Shown piece by piece: positions 51,350 to 60,591 of a stretch of DNA of 64,000 nucleotides. The notes beneath the pieces were generated by a model that saw only the letters and a program-made list of their open reading frames with translations, was not told the DNA's origin and made no database searches. Within the stretch, counting starts at the first letter, position 1. Each line of letters starts with the position of its first letter. The DNA lies in NCBI RefSeq assembly GCF_035481675.1, contig NZ_JAYJJW010000001.1, positions 868,001-932,000 of the forward strand, given 5' to 3'. The position numbers and the translations under genes are program-made. The stretch is from Alteriqipengyuania_B sp035481675. Lineage in GTDB: Bacteria; Pseudomonadota; Alphaproteobacteria; Sphingomonadales; Sphingomonadaceae.

Positions 51350-51762
51350 CGGACATCGTCCGCAAGGGAGGCTGCCATTGCGGCGCGGTGCGCTTTTCCG
51401 CCCGGATGCCCGCCGACGCCCGGCCGCACCTGTGCAATTGCTCCTATTGCGAGATGAAGGGCAATGTCATGGTCGATGTCCCGCTCGATGCGCTGACGAT
51501 CGACCAAGGCGAGGATGCGCTGACGCTCTACACTTTCAACACCGGCGTCGCGAAGCACCGCTTCTGCAGCAGCTGCGGCATCCACGTGTTCCACCAGCTG
51601 CGTTCGGAGCCGGACATGTTCGGCATCAATATCGTCTGTCTCGACGGCGTCTCGCGCTACGACCATCCCGCGCTGCAGGTTCTCGACGGTCAAAACCACC
51701 CGCGCGATACGGGTTGCGGGGCGCAGTGGGCCGGAACGGTGAAGTTCGAGCCGGAGCCTTAG
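51346..51762 (+). CDS. GFA family glutathione-dependent protein
   Basis: 138 aa zinc protein of the glutathione-dependent formaldehyde-activating-enzyme family: GGCHCGAVRF, LCNCSYCEMKG and FCSSCGIHVFHQ supply the cysteine sites. Not necessarily a formaldehyde enzyme; GFA members show diverse or no proven activity. Last gene of the three-gene operon that begins with the 2OG oxygenase. It ends just ahead of the L31 terminator on the other strand. Confidence 0.88.
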   Translation: MTDIVRKGGCHCGAVRFSARMPADARPHLCNCSYCEMKGNVMVDVPLDALTIDQGEDALTLYTFNTGVAKHRFCSSCGIHVFHQLRSEPDMFGINIVCLDGVSRYDHPALQVLDGQNHPRDTGCGAQWAGTVKFEPEP

Positions 51763-51768
51763 AAACGC

Positions 51769-51796
51769 AAAAGGGCGGCCCCGCAGGACCGCCCTT
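51769..51796 (-). terminator. Terminator of rpmE
   Basis: Hairpin 51771-51778 / 51789-51796 (AAGGGCGG with CCGCCCTT) around a 10-base loop. Read on the minus strand it is followed directly by TTTT, so it ends rpmE transcription. No T tract follows on the plus strand, so it is not a good plus-strand terminator. Confidence 0.82.
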
Positions 51797-51819
51797 CACG
51801 TGTTCGATGCAAGCGAGGC

Positions 51820-52044
51820 TTACTTCTTGAGGCTGAGCCCGCCGAAACGCTTGTTGAAGGCTGCGACGCGGCCGCCTTCCTGGATCTGCTGCTTGCCGCC
51901 GGTCCATGCCGGGTGGCTGGTCGGGTCGATTTCCAGCGACAGCGTGTCGCCTTCGCTGCCCCAAGTGGAGCGCGTCTGGAATTCGGTACCGTCGGTCATC
52001 TTGACCGTGATCATGTGATAATCGGGATGCGTATCGGCCTTCAT
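51820..52044 (-). CDS. rpmE: 50S ribosomal protein L31 (zinc-free form)
   Basis: 74 aa, N terminus KADTHPDYHMITVKMTDGT and end NKRFGGLSLKK match L31. The zinc-binding CxxC is absent, so it is a Cys-minus version, as commonly seen in this alphaproteobacterial branch. The start ATG at 52044 follows a GAAGGACC ribosome binding site. Confidence 0.96.
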   Translation of the reverse strand: MKADTHPDYHMITVKMTDGTEFQTRSTWGSEGDTLSLEIDPTSHPAWTGGKQQIQEGGRVAAFNKRFGGLSLKK

Positions 52045-52150
52045 GGCATGGTCCTTCGTAGCTGTGCCCGGTTCCGACCGGGCGTGCTGTTGATCGGGAA
52101 AGGCGCGCGCCTAGCGGCATCGCGCGCGAATGACAAGCGAAGTGTGCGGC

Positions 52151-52636
52151 CTATTTCGGGGGATCGGCGATCATCGCGGTGAAATCGACCTCGCAGGTGG
52201 TCTTGCCCTCCACGCTGGCGACGCCGCGGAACTTATAGACGCGGCTGCGTTTCTGGACGAACTCCACATGCATATCGAGCAGGCAGCCCGGCGTCACGGG
52301 CGCGCGAAATTTCGCGTTATCGATGCCCATGAAATAGACGAGCTTGCCCGTCCCGGCGAGTTCCAGCGTCTCGATGCCCAGGATCGCGGCGGCCTGCGCC
52401 ATCGCTTCAACCTGCAGCACGCCGGGCATGATCGGCTGAGCCGGGAAATGGCCCTGGAAGAACTGCTCGTTCATGCTGACGGCTTTGACCGCGTGGATCT
52501 TCTCGCCCAGTTCGAGCGAGACGACCCGGTCGACGAGAAGCAAGGGGTAACGGTGCGGCAGGGCCTTCAGGATCGCCTGAATGTCCATCGCGCCGCCGGC
52601 TGCATTGCCGGCTTCGCTGTTATTCTCGTCGCTCAT
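52151..52636 (-). CDS. fabZ: 3-hydroxyacyl-ACP dehydratase
   Basis: 161 aa hot-dog enzyme of fatty-acid elongation. Catalytic histidine in FQGHFPAQPIMPGV and glutamate in QVEAMAQ. The N-terminal extension of about 15 residues is polar and specific. It follows skp by 25 bp; in most Gram-negatives lpxD lies between skp and fabZ, and lpxA follows fabZ, but both are missing here. Confidence 0.95.
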   Translation of the reverse strand: MSDENNSEAGNAAGGAMDIQAILKALPHRYPLLLVDRVVSLELGEKIHAVKAVSMNEQFFQGHFPAQPIMPGVLQVEAMAQAAAILGIETLELAGTGKLVYFMGIDNAKFRAPVTPGCLLDMHVEFVQKRSRVYKFRGVASVEGKTTCEVDFTAMIADPPK

Positions 52637-52661
52637 GGCCCTGCCCCCGCTTTACTTTGGC

Positions 52662-53363
52662 TTAACGGCCCGTCGGCGCCGGCGTTGCTGCCGGCTGCTG
52701 GCCCTGCTGCTGCTGCGCGTCGATCATCATCTGGCGACGCACGGCGATGCCGATGATCTGGCCCACGGTCTGGTGCAGCTGGGCAATCGTCTGGCTGGGG
52801 CGCCAGTCGGCCGGCGGGGCGGTCGTCACGGAAGGCAGGCGCGAGTTGATCTGCGCCACGATGGCATCGGTGATGTCGAAGTTGTCGGGTGCGCTCTGCA
52901 CCGCGGTCGGATCGAGCAGGACCTGCACACCGCGCGACTGCATGGCCGCGGTGCGCGCGTTGCCGTAGTCGCGGGCGATCTGCTCCAACGCGTACATCTG
53001 CGCCAGCTGGATCGGGCGGCTCAGCGTGTCGAGCTGCTGCGACAGGGTCTGCGCCTGCTGCAGGGCCGCGGAGTTCGCCTGCGCTTCTGCCTGGGTCACC
53101 TGGCCGTCGCGGTTGGTATCGATCTGCTGCTCCAGCGTAGCGAGCTGTTCGGACAGCTGGCCGATCTGGGTGATCTGCGCCTGATACTGCTGGCCGATCT
53201 GCTGGTAGGCGGTTGCGCGCGCCGTCGACTGGGCGATCGCCAGTTCGGGATTGGCCGTGGCGAAACCGGCGACCTGGGCGGCAGCCTGCACGGGCATGAT
53301 TGCGGCGGTGGCAGCGCCGGCGAGCATGGTCGCGGCGATTGCGGTGCGGAAAATCTTGGTCAT
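52662..53363 (-). CDS. skp: OmpH/Skp family periplasmic chaperone
   Basis: 233 aa with a signal peptide (about residues 1-30). The rest is Gln/Ala-rich and helical, with long coiled-coil segments typical of Skp/OmpH. The C-terminal 15 residues are Gln/Pro-rich low-complexity. It holds unfolded outer-membrane proteins for BamA. Stop of bamA and start of skp share a base (TGATG), so they are co-translated. Confidence 0.88.
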   Translation of the reverse strand: MTKIFRTAIAATMLAGAATAAIMPVQAAAQVAGFATANPELAIAQSTARATAYQQIGQQYQAQITQIGQLSEQLATLEQQIDTNRDGQVTQAEAQANSAALQQAQTLSQQLDTLSRPIQLAQMYALEQIARDYGNARTAAMQSRGVQVLLDPTAVQSAPDNFDITDAIVAQINSRLPSVTTAPPADWRPSQTIAQLHQTVGQIIGIAVRRQMMIDAQQQQGQQPAATPAPTGR

Positions 53364-56053
53364 CAGAATTGCGTTCCTACGTTGAATGAGAAGGCCTTAA
53401 CGTCGTCGCCTTCCTGGCTCAGCAAAGCGTGAGCGAAGTCGATCCGGAGCGGACCGAACGGGGAGTTCCAATTGACGCCGACGCCAATGGAAATGCGGGG
53501 TTGCGCGCTGTTCCCTAGGAACACCTCGCGGAATGCGGGGAAGGAGCGTCCTTCGGCGGAGAAGCCGTCAGGGATCGGGTCACCTTCCGGAATTGCCAGC
53601 AGGACATCGTCCGTCACATCGTCGGGATCGTTGACCTGGCGGTAGATCGGGTTGCCGTTGTCGTCGCGGCTGGCGATGAAGATCTCGTTGCCTAGCGGGC
53701 TGCTGAGGAGTTCCGGCTGCGTCACGTCGAATAGGGAGCCGATGTCGACATAGACCGTCGGGCGCAGGCCCAGCTCTCGCGCCCCGCTACTGAGCGGGAT
53801 TTCGAGCTCGGCGCGGCCGAGATAATAGGCATTGCCGCCCAGCGGGTCGCCGCGTACGTTTTCCTGGTCGGTGATGATGACAGGTTCGCCGTCTTCGCCG
53901 GCCACGATGGGCTGGCGGATGACGCGCGGGCCGACGCCGCGAATGTCGAAACCGCGCAGCTGCGGTTCGCCAAGCTGGAAACGGTCGGTCAGGCGGACCG
54001 GGTCGATGAACGGATCGTCACGCTCCTCCAGCCCCTTGATGTAGCCACCTTCGGCCGAGAGCGAGAAGATGAAGCCGCTGCCTACGTTCCAGTACTTGCG
54101 GGCATTGGCCCGACCGCGAATGTACTTTACGTTGCCGCCGAGCCCTGCAAAGTCGAGCGATACGCTGCCTGCTTGGCCACTGGTCGGGCGGATGCCGTTG
54201 TTAAGCTGGTTGTAGTTCAACGACAGGCCGACGATCGAGCTGGTCCGCTCCCCGATCAGGTCGCACAGGTAACGCGAGCCAAGCAGCGGCTGGCAGGTCT
54301 CGATGCCATCGCCGTCGAAGTCCGCGAAATAGCGATCCTCGTCGATGAACACGTCTTCGAAATTCAGCGTATAGCGCGCGATGCCGGAAATATATTCCGT
54401 GATCGGTATACCGAGGCGCAGCTGGCCACCGGTTGTCGTCTGCTCGAAAGTGGTGGTCCGATCGCTACTGAAGGTGTTGTAGTTGTTGAGGTCGCGCCGG
54501 TAGAGATCGATGCCCGCCGAAATGCTCTTGTTGAACAGGTACGGCTCGAAAAAGCTGAGCGAGGCGGAGCGCGAGTAGCGCGAATAGTTGATGCTGGCGC
54601 CGACCGTCTGGCCGCGCCCGCGGAAGTTCACCTGCCGGATCGAACCCTGAAGGATGAAGCTTTCGAGGCTGGAGAAACCGGCGGCGAACTGCAGCTGGCC
54701 GGTCGGCTGTTCCTGCACGTTGGCGGCCAGCACGATGCGGTCGGGCGCGCTGCCCGGCTGCTGTTCGATCTCGAAGTTTTCCTGGAAGTAGCCCAGCGAA
54801 TTGATGCGCGCGGTCGAGCGGGCCAGCGCGAGGCTGTTGAAGGCGTCGCCTTCCGCGATGCGGAATTCGCGGCGGATCACCTTGTCCTGCGTCAGCGTGT
54901 TGCCGTTGATGTCGACCCGCTCCACGTAAACGCGCGGCGCTTCCTGGATGACGAATTCGACATCCATGGTCAGGTTTTGGGCGTTCTTGGAGAAACGCGG
55001 GTTCACTTCGGCAAAGGCGTAGCCGAAGGTGCCGGCAGCCTCGGTCAGGCCTTCAACAGTGTCTTCCACCGCCTTCGCGTCGTACCAGTCGCCGGTCTTC
55101 ATCGACAGGCCGCGGGTCAGCGCCTCGTCGTTGAAATCGCGTAGCTGGCTGTCGACCGAAACGTCGCCGAAGCGGTATCGCTCGCCCTCTTCCACCACGT
55201 AGGTGATGATGAAGTCTTCCTTGTCCGGCGTCAGCTCGGCCACGGCGGAGACGACGCGGAAGTCGGCATAGCCTTCGGTAAGGTAGAAGCGGCGCAGGTT
55301 CTGCTGGTCGAACGCCAGCCGGTCGGGATCGTAGGTGGTGTTCGAGCTGAGGAAACGGAACCAGCGCGACTGCTTGGTCGCCATCTCGCTGCGGATTTCG
55401 CTGTCGGAGAACGCTTCGTTGCCGATGATGTTGATCTGGCGGACCTTCGACTTCGGCCCTTCGGTAATCTCGAAGACGATGTCGACGCGGTTCTGTTCGA
55501 GCTGCACGGCCTTGGGTTCGACCACGGCGGCATAGCGGCCCTGCCGCTTGTAGAGCTCGATGATGCGGGCAACGTCGGCGCGGACCTTGGAACGGGTGTA
55601 GATCTGGCGCGGGGCAAGGCGGATTTCGGGAAGGATCTTGTCGTCCTTGATCTTGCTGTTCCCCTCCAGCACGATCCGGTTGATGATCGGGTTCTCGACC
55701 ACCTCGATCACGACATTGCCGTTGTTGTTGGTAATCCGATAGTCGGCGAACAGTTCGGTCGCGGACAAATCCTTGAGCGCCTGGTCGGCAACCGCAGCGG
55801 TGTAGACTTGGCCGGGGCGCAGCTGGATGTAGGAGAGGATCGTGTCCGCCTCCAGCCGCTGGTTGCCGACCACGGTAACCGTGCGGATCACCTGTTCCTG
55901 TGGGAGGATAGAAGTCGTGGCGGCAGGCGCCGCTTCCCCAGCCACTTCCTGCGCGGAAGCGGGAACACCGCCCAGCATCGTGCCTGCCATCGCCACCGCG
56001 CAGAAAGCGGCAACGCGGCGCCGCGCGCCTGAAGTGGTAACCGTGTGGCTCAT
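53363..56053 (-). CDS. bamA: Outer membrane protein assembly factor BamA
   Basis: 896 aa. Signal peptide ending around ASAQ (about residue 35), then five POTRA domains (roughly 60-430) and a 16-strand beta-barrel ending with the signal FNVGTQF. Start codons at 56053, 56068 and further up are all in frame; 56053 has GACGGGAT before it and yields the cleanest signal peptide. Core of outer membrane assembly, between rseP and skp as usual. Confidence 0.95.
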   Translation of the reverse strand: MSHTVTTSGARRRVAAFCAVAMAGTMLGGVPASAQEVAGEAAPAATTSILPQEQVIRTVTVVGNQRLEADTILSYIQLRPGQVYTAAVADQALKDLSATELFADYRITNNNGNVVIEVVENPIINRIVLEGNSKIKDDKILPEIRLAPRQIYTRSKVRADVARIIELYKRQGRYAAVVEPKAVQLEQNRVDIVFEITEGPKSKVRQINIIGNEAFSDSEIRSEMATKQSRWFRFLSSNTTYDPDRLAFDQQNLRRFYLTEGYADFRVVSAVAELTPDKEDFIITYVVEEGERYRFGDVSVDSQLRDFNDEALTRGLSMKTGDWYDAKAVEDTVEGLTEAAGTFGYAFAEVNPRFSKNAQNLTMDVEFVIQEAPRVYVERVDINGNTLTQDKVIRREFRIAEGDAFNSLALARSTARINSLGYFQENFEIEQQPGSAPDRIVLAANVQEQPTGQLQFAAGFSSLESFILQGSIRQVNFRGRGQTVGASINYSRYSRSASLSFFEPYLFNKSISAGIDLYRRDLNNYNTFSSDRTTTFEQTTTGGQLRLGIPITEYISGIARYTLNFEDVFIDEDRYFADFDGDGIETCQPLLGSRYLCDLIGERTSSIVGLSLNYNQLNNGIRPTSGQAGSVSLDFAGLGGNVKYIRGRANARKYWNVGSGFIFSLSAEGGYIKGLEERDDPFIDPVRLTDRFQLGEPQLRGFDIRGVGPRVIRQPIVAGEDGEPVIITDQENVRGDPLGGNAYYLGRAELEIPLSSGARELGLRPTVYVDIGSLFDVTQPELLSSPLGNEIFIASRDDNGNPIYRQVNDPDDVTDDVLLAIPEGDPIPDGFSAEGRSFPAFREVFLGNSAQPRISIGVGVNWNSPFGPLRIDFAHALLSQEGDDVKAFSFNVGTQF

Positions 56054-56248
56054 ATCCCGTCCGTTCATTGAAGGGCCAATCCCGTTATTCGTATCGCGTT
56101 CCATCGCGCCTGATCGCGGATGCCCTTCGGTCTGTGGCAGGCCTGCCTGAAAGCCGGTGGGCGAGTGCGCTTCGCCCTTGCCCGATGCCCGTTCCCCTTT
56201 CAAGCATCGGCTCCTGCCAAACCGTCCGCGATACGATCCTTTCCCCAG

Positions 56249-57388
56249 CTAGCTCCCGAAGATGGGGAGCGAGATGATGTCGTTTACCGTCACGAACAGC
56301 ATCAGCGCGAGCACGAGTGCCATGCCGGTGCGGAACGCCCATTGCTGACTGCGCTGGCCCAAGGGTTTCCGGCGGACCGCTTCGGCCGCGTAGAAAGCCA
56401 GGTGCCCGCCGTCGAGGCCGGGAATTGGCAGCAGGTTAATGAATGCCAAGTTAATTGAGATCAGCGCCGCAAAGGTCACGTAGGCGAGCGGGCCGAGGCT
56501 CATCTGTTCGCCCGAAAACTTGGCGATCTTGATCGGCCCGCCAAGCTCTTTCACGGAACGCTGGCCGGAGACGATCTGACCGATTCCCTTGACCATCATG
56601 TCGAGCGTGCGGCCGGTTTCGACAAAGGCCATCCGGGTGGCCGCAGGCAGGGACTGGCCCTGGAATTCGTACTCCACCGCCGCGGGCGAAATGCCGACGA
56701 GGCCGATGGTCATTTCGTTACCGAACCGGTCGGTGATGGTTTCCGGTCGCGAGGTGACCGGCAGCACCAGTTCGCGCCCGCCGCGCTCCACGGTAAATTC
56801 GAACGAGCGGCTGGGGTAGAATTGCACGGTCGACTGGATGTCGCGGAAATCGTCCACTGGCTTGCCGTCGATCGCAAGGATGCGGTCGCCGATGCGGAAG
56901 CCCGCTTCGCGCGCGGCAGATTCCTCGGCGAAGCTCGCCACCGTCATCTGCTCTTCCAGATTGGTAGCGACCGGCTTGCCGTAGAACATGAAGAAACCGA
57001 CGAAGATGACGATCGCGATAAGGAAATTCATGGCCGGCCCTGCCGCCACGATCAGCGCACGCTGCCACAGTTTGGCATTCTGGAACGCGCCTTTCGCGGT
57101 CTCCTCGTCCATTTCCGCCATCGCGGCATCGTCGCCCTGGCTCGCCGGGTTCATATCGCCGCGGAACTGGACGTAGCCGCCCAGCGGCAGCGCGCTGATT
57201 TTCCAGCGGCAGCCGCGCTTGTCGGTAAAGCCTGCCAGCTCCTTGCCAAAGCCGATCGAGAATGCGTCCGCCTGCACCCCGAAGGCGCGGCCGACGAGAT
57301 AGTGGCCGAATTCGTGCAGCGTCACCAGTGGGCCGAGCACCGCCAGAAAGCCGAGCACCATCATCCACCAGGGAACGGATTCGAACAC
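56249..57388 (-). CDS. rseP: RIP metalloprotease RseP/MmpA
   Basis: 379 aa site-2 protease. Zinc motif HEFGH at residues 25-29, PDZ domain with AGFRIGDRILAIDG, and the third ligand in IPGLDGGHLAFY near the C terminus. GTG start at 57388 immediately follows the dxr stop (TAAGTG). It cleaves membrane-bound anti-sigma factors. 195 bp lie between its stop and bamA start; no features there beyond the bamA leader region. Confidence 0.95.
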   Translation of the reverse strand: MFESVPWWMMVLGFLAVLGPLVTLHEFGHYLVGRAFGVQADAFSIGFGKELAGFTDKRGCRWKISALPLGGYVQFRGDMNPASQGDDAAMAEMDEETAKGAFQNAKLWQRALIVAAGPAMNFLIAIVIFVGFFMFYGKPVATNLEEQMTVASFAEESAAREAGFRIGDRILAIDGKPVDDFRDIQSTVQFYPSRSFEFTVERGGRELVLPVTSRPETITDRFGNEMTIGLVGISPAAVEYEFQGQSLPAATRMAFVETGRTLDMMVKGIGQIVSGQRSVKELGGPIKIAKFSGEQMSLGPLAYVTFAALISINLAFINLLPIPGLDGGHLAFYAAEAVRRKPLGQRSQQWAFRTGMALVLALMLFVTVNDIISLPIFGS

Positions 57389-58540
57389 TTACGCGGTCTC
57401 CAGCATGCGTTCGGCGCAGGAACGGGCCTCGGCATCTACCGCCAGAACGTCATCGAGCGAGGAAGGTGCCGGCGGCGTACACTGCGCCAGGGTTTGCTCC
57501 ACCACTACCGCGATCCGGGTGAATGCGAGCTTACCTGCGAGGAATGCGGCCACCGCGACCTCGTTCGCGGCATTGAGCACGGCAGGGGCCGCGCCGCCCG
57601 CTTGCACGGCCTCGCGCGCCACCCGGGTGGCGGGGAAAAGTTCCTCGTCCGGCGCGAAGAATGTGAGCTGGCCGATATCGGCGAGGTCCAGCGGCGGCAT
57701 CGGCGTGTCCATCCGCTGCGGGTACGCAAGGCAACTGGCGATCGGCACGCGCATGTCGCTCGGCCCCAGTTGCGCGAGCGTGGACCCGTCGCGGTATTCG
57801 ACCATCGAGTGGATCACGCTTTGCGGATGGACCACGATGCCCAGCCGGTCGAGCCCGACGGGAAACAGGTGGTGCGCCTCGATGAATTCCAGCCCCTTGT
57901 TCATCATCGTGGCGGAATCGACGCTGATTTTGGCGCCCATGTCCCAGTTGGGGTGCTTGACGGCCTGCGCGGGCGTGGCCGCGTCGAGCTGCGCCTGCGA
58001 CCATTCGCGAAAGGGGCCGCCGCTGGCGGTCAGCGTGATCTTCGCGACATCCTCTATCCGGTTGCCGGCAAGGCACTGGAAGATTGCATTGTGCTCGCTG
58101 TCCACCGGAAGCAGCGTGGCGCCGTGCTTCGCGACAGCATCGGTCATCACCTCGCCTGCGGAAACGAGAGCTTCCTTGTTGGCGAGCGCAACGGTGCCGC
58201 CGCGTTCGATGGCTGCCATTACCGGCCCCAGGCCCGCGCAGCCGACGATTGCGGCCACCGTGATGTCGGCGGGGCGCGCGGCGGCTTCGCATAAGGCCTG
58301 CCGCCCGCCTGCGGCCTCACAGTGATTGCCGACCGCATCGCGCAAGTCGCCGAGGCACCCCTCGTCACCGACTACGGCAATCTCGGCATCGAATTCGCGC
58401 GCCAGCTCGCCGAGTTCGCCGGCGCTGCTGTTGGCCGTGAGCGCGACGACGCGCCACTGGTCGCGGTTACGCCGAATAAGGTCGAGCGTGGAAGCGCCGA
58501 CCGAACCGGTCGCGCCGAGGATGGAGATGGAGCGGGTCAC
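57389..58540 (-). CDS. dxr: 1-deoxy-D-xylulose-5-phosphate reductoisomerase
   Basis: 383 aa NADPH enzyme of the MEP isoprenoid pathway. N-terminal ILGATGSVGASTLDL is the cofactor loop; LPVDSEHNAIFQCL, TASGGPFREW, HPNWDMGAKISVDSATMMNK and FIEAHHLFPV are the catalytic segments. GTG start at 58540 overlaps cdsA by GTGA. It supplies isoprenoids for UppS just upstream. Confidence 0.97.
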   Translation of the reverse strand: MTRSISILGATGSVGASTLDLIRRNRDQWRVVALTANSSAGELGELAREFDAEIAVVGDEGCLGDLRDAVGNHCEAAGGRQALCEAAARPADITVAAIVGCAGLGPVMAAIERGGTVALANKEALVSAGEVMTDAVAKHGATLLPVDSEHNAIFQCLAGNRIEDVAKITLTASGGPFREWSQAQLDAATPAQAVKHPNWDMGAKISVDSATMMNKGLEFIEAHHLFPVGLDRLGIVVHPQSVIHSMVEYRDGSTLAQLGPSDMRVPIASCLAYPQRMDTPMPPLDLADIGQLTFFAPDEELFPATRVAREAVQAGGAAPAVLNAANEVAVAAFLAGKLAFTRIAVVVEQTLAQCTPPAPSSLDDVLAVDAEARSCAERMLETA

Positions 58541-59313
58541 AGGTCGATCCAGTGCGGCGCCAGCGTGGAGAAAACCGCGCCGAAGAAGATCGCCACCGGC
58601 AAGATGCCGTCGGTCCGGTCGAACACGCCGCCATGGCCGGGAATTAGGTTGGAGCTGTCTTTCATCTTCGCCTTGCGTTTCAGCCAGCTTTCGAAAAAAT
58701 CGCCCGCCTGCGCCAGCACCGCGATCATCGCGCCGGGGACGACCAGCAGGGCCCATTCGTGCGGCGGGCGATACGTCACGGTAGAGCCGTATTCGGAAAA
58801 CAGCAGGAACAGCACCAGCGCGGTGGTCGCCCCCACTACCCCGCCGCCGAGGCCCGCCCATGTCTTGGACGGGCTGATCTTCGGTGCAATCTTCGGGCCG
58901 CCGAATGTGCGCCCGAAGCCATAGGCGAACGTGTCCACGAAAATGACGCACCCGACGATCAGCACGATCGCCTCGCGCGATGCGGCGCTCACGAGCACAT
59001 AGGCGGCTGCGACGATATAGGCCGCGCCGGCTAGCCAGCCGAACACGCGGGCGAGCGCGCCCATCTCGATGCGCAGGATCAACCGCGCAAATTCGAAATA
59101 CGTCGCCGCCGCCACGGCGATGATGAACAGGTCGAGCACCAGCCCGCCCAGCCAAAGCGCCCCCAGCGCAGCCGCCATCATCACCGCCGCAGAAGCGGCA
59201 CGGCGCTGCAGGTCGGACGTGCGGATAGCGAGCGGCACGGTCATGTACCGCTTGGCGAAAGCCTTCATCCGGTCGCGCTTGCGATCCGGCTGCCGGTCGA
59301 TCTCACCGGCCAC
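58537..59313 (-). CDS. cdsA: Phosphatidate cytidylyltransferase
   Basis: 258 aa, about seven membrane helices. The CDS signature is in SPSKTWAGLGGGVVGAT and the C-terminal HGGVFDRTDGILPVA. Makes CDP-diacylglycerol, precursor for PgsA. GTG at 59313 (overlapping the uppS stop by 11 bp) is used; an internal ATG at 59268 would give 243 aa. Neither has a strong ribosome binding site. Confidence 0.93.
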   Translation of the reverse strand: MAGEIDRQPDRKRDRMKAFAKRYMTVPLAIRTSDLQRRAASAAVMMAAALGALWLGGLVLDLFIIAVAAATYFEFARLILRIEMGALARVFGWLAGAAYIVAAAYVLVSAASREAIVLIVGCVIFVDTFAYGFGRTFGGPKIAPKISPSKTWAGLGGGVVGATTALVLFLLFSEYGSTVTYRPPHEWALLVVPGAMIAVLAQAGDFFESWLKRKAKMKDSSNLIPGHGGVFDRTDGILPVAIFFGAVFSTLAPHWIDL

Positions 59314-59986
59314 CGAAGCGCCGCTCCCGCCCGGAGAAATCGTCGAGCGCCTGCTGCAGGTGGTCCGGCGTGAAGTCGGGCCACAGCGTGTCGACGAACA
59401 GCATCTCGGCATAGGCCGCCTGCCACAGCAGGAAGTTCGACAGGCGCACCTCGCCGCTGGTGCGGATCAGCAGGTCGAGCGGCGGGAGGTCCGCCGTGTC
59501 GAGATGCCGCGCGAGGCTTTCCTCGGTAATCTCGCCGCCGGCTGCCGCCTGCCGCGCCGCGCGCACGATCTCGCCCTGCGATCCGTAATTGAGCGCCACG
59601 GCCAGCGTGGTCGTTCCGCCCGCGGTCCGCTCCAGCGCGTCTTCCAGCATGGCGACGATATCGGGCGCAAGGCCGCGCCAGTCGCCGATGATGTGCAGCC
59701 GCACCTTATTGGCAATGAATTCCGGCAAGTCCGATTTGATGAACTTGCGCATCAGGTCCATCAGGTCGTCGACTTCGTCTTCCGGCCGCTTCCAGTTCTC
59801 GCTGCTGAAGGCATAGAGCGTGAGGCAGTCCAGCCCCAGACCGTCGCAGGCGCGGACCAGCTTGCGCACGGCCTCGACACCCTGCCGGTGCCCCATCGCG
59901 CGCGGCAAGTGCTTGCGCTTCGCCCAGCGCCCGTTGCCATCCATGATGATGGCGACGTGTCTCGCGCGCTGGCTCTCCCCGTTCAT
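59303..59986 (-). CDS. uppS: Undecaprenyl diphosphate synthase
   Basis: 227 aa cis-prenyltransferase. Catalytic aspartate D16 in IIMDGNGRWAKR, substrate motifs GHRQGVEAVR, LYAFSSENWKRP and the C-terminal LLIRTSGEVRLSNFLLWQ. It makes the C55 lipid carrier. Follows frr by 25 bp in the operon. Confidence 0.97.
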   Translation of the reverse strand: MNGESQRARHVAIIMDGNGRWAKRKHLPRAMGHRQGVEAVRKLVRACDGLGLDCLTLYAFSSENWKRPEDEVDDLMDLMRKFIKSDLPEFIANKVRLHIIGDWRGLAPDIVAMLEDALERTAGGTTTLAVALNYGSQGEIVRAARQAAAGGEITEESLARHLDTADLPPLDLLIRTSGEVRLSNFLLWQAAYAEMLFVDTLWPDFTPDHLQQALDDFSGRERRFGGR

Positions 59987-60011
59987 TGCAAAGGTCCTGG
60001 CCGCCCTGCCC

Positions 60012-60569
60012 TCACTGGGTCAGGATTTCCTTTTCCTTCGCCGCTGCCACCTCGTCCGCTTCGGCGACATACTTGTCGGTCAGCTTCTGGACCTCGTCCT
60101 CCAGGCGCTTGCGGTCGTCTTCGGAGATTTCCTTCTTCTTTTCGTCTTCCTTCAGCGCTTCCATCCCGTCGCGCCGCACGTTGCGGATCGCGATCTTCGC
60201 GTTCTCCGCATATTTGCCGGCCAGCTTGGCGAGTTCCTTGCGCCGCTCTTCGGTGAGGTCGGGCATGGGCAGGCGCAGGGTCTGGCCGTCCTGCATCGGG
60301 TTGAGACCCAGGTTGGCGTGGGCGATGCCCTTCTCGACCGCGGTGACGTTCGCCTTGTCCCACACCTGCACACTCAGCATGCGCGGCTCCGGCGCCGATA
60401 CGGTGGCGACCTGGTTCAGCGGCATCATGCTGCCGTAAACCTCGACCGTGACCGGATCGAGCAGGCTGGTGTTGGCGCGCCCGGTGCGCAGGCCGGAAAG
60501 GTCGCCTTTCAGCGATTCCACCGCGCCGGTCATGCGGCGTTCGATGTCGGACTTGTCGAATTTTGCCAT
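60012..60569 (-). CDS. frr: Ribosome recycling factor
   Basis: 185 aa. Family segments: RMTGAVESLKGDLSGLRTGR, GLNPMQDGQTLRLPMPDLTE and the helical C terminus with KLTDKYVAEADEVAAAKEKE. Splits ribosomes with EF-G after termination. Follows pyrH by 22 bp. Confidence 0.97.
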   Translation of the reverse strand: MAKFDKSDIERRMTGAVESLKGDLSGLRTGRANTSLLDPVTVEVYGSMMPLNQVATVSAPEPRMLSVQVWDKANVTAVEKGIAHANLGLNPMQDGQTLRLPMPDLTEERRKELAKLAGKYAENAKIAIRNVRRDGMEALKEDEKKKEISEDDRKRLEDEVQKLTDKYVAEADEVAAAKEKEILTQ

Positions 60570-60591
60570 GGGTCAAGTTTCCTTCGGGGGA

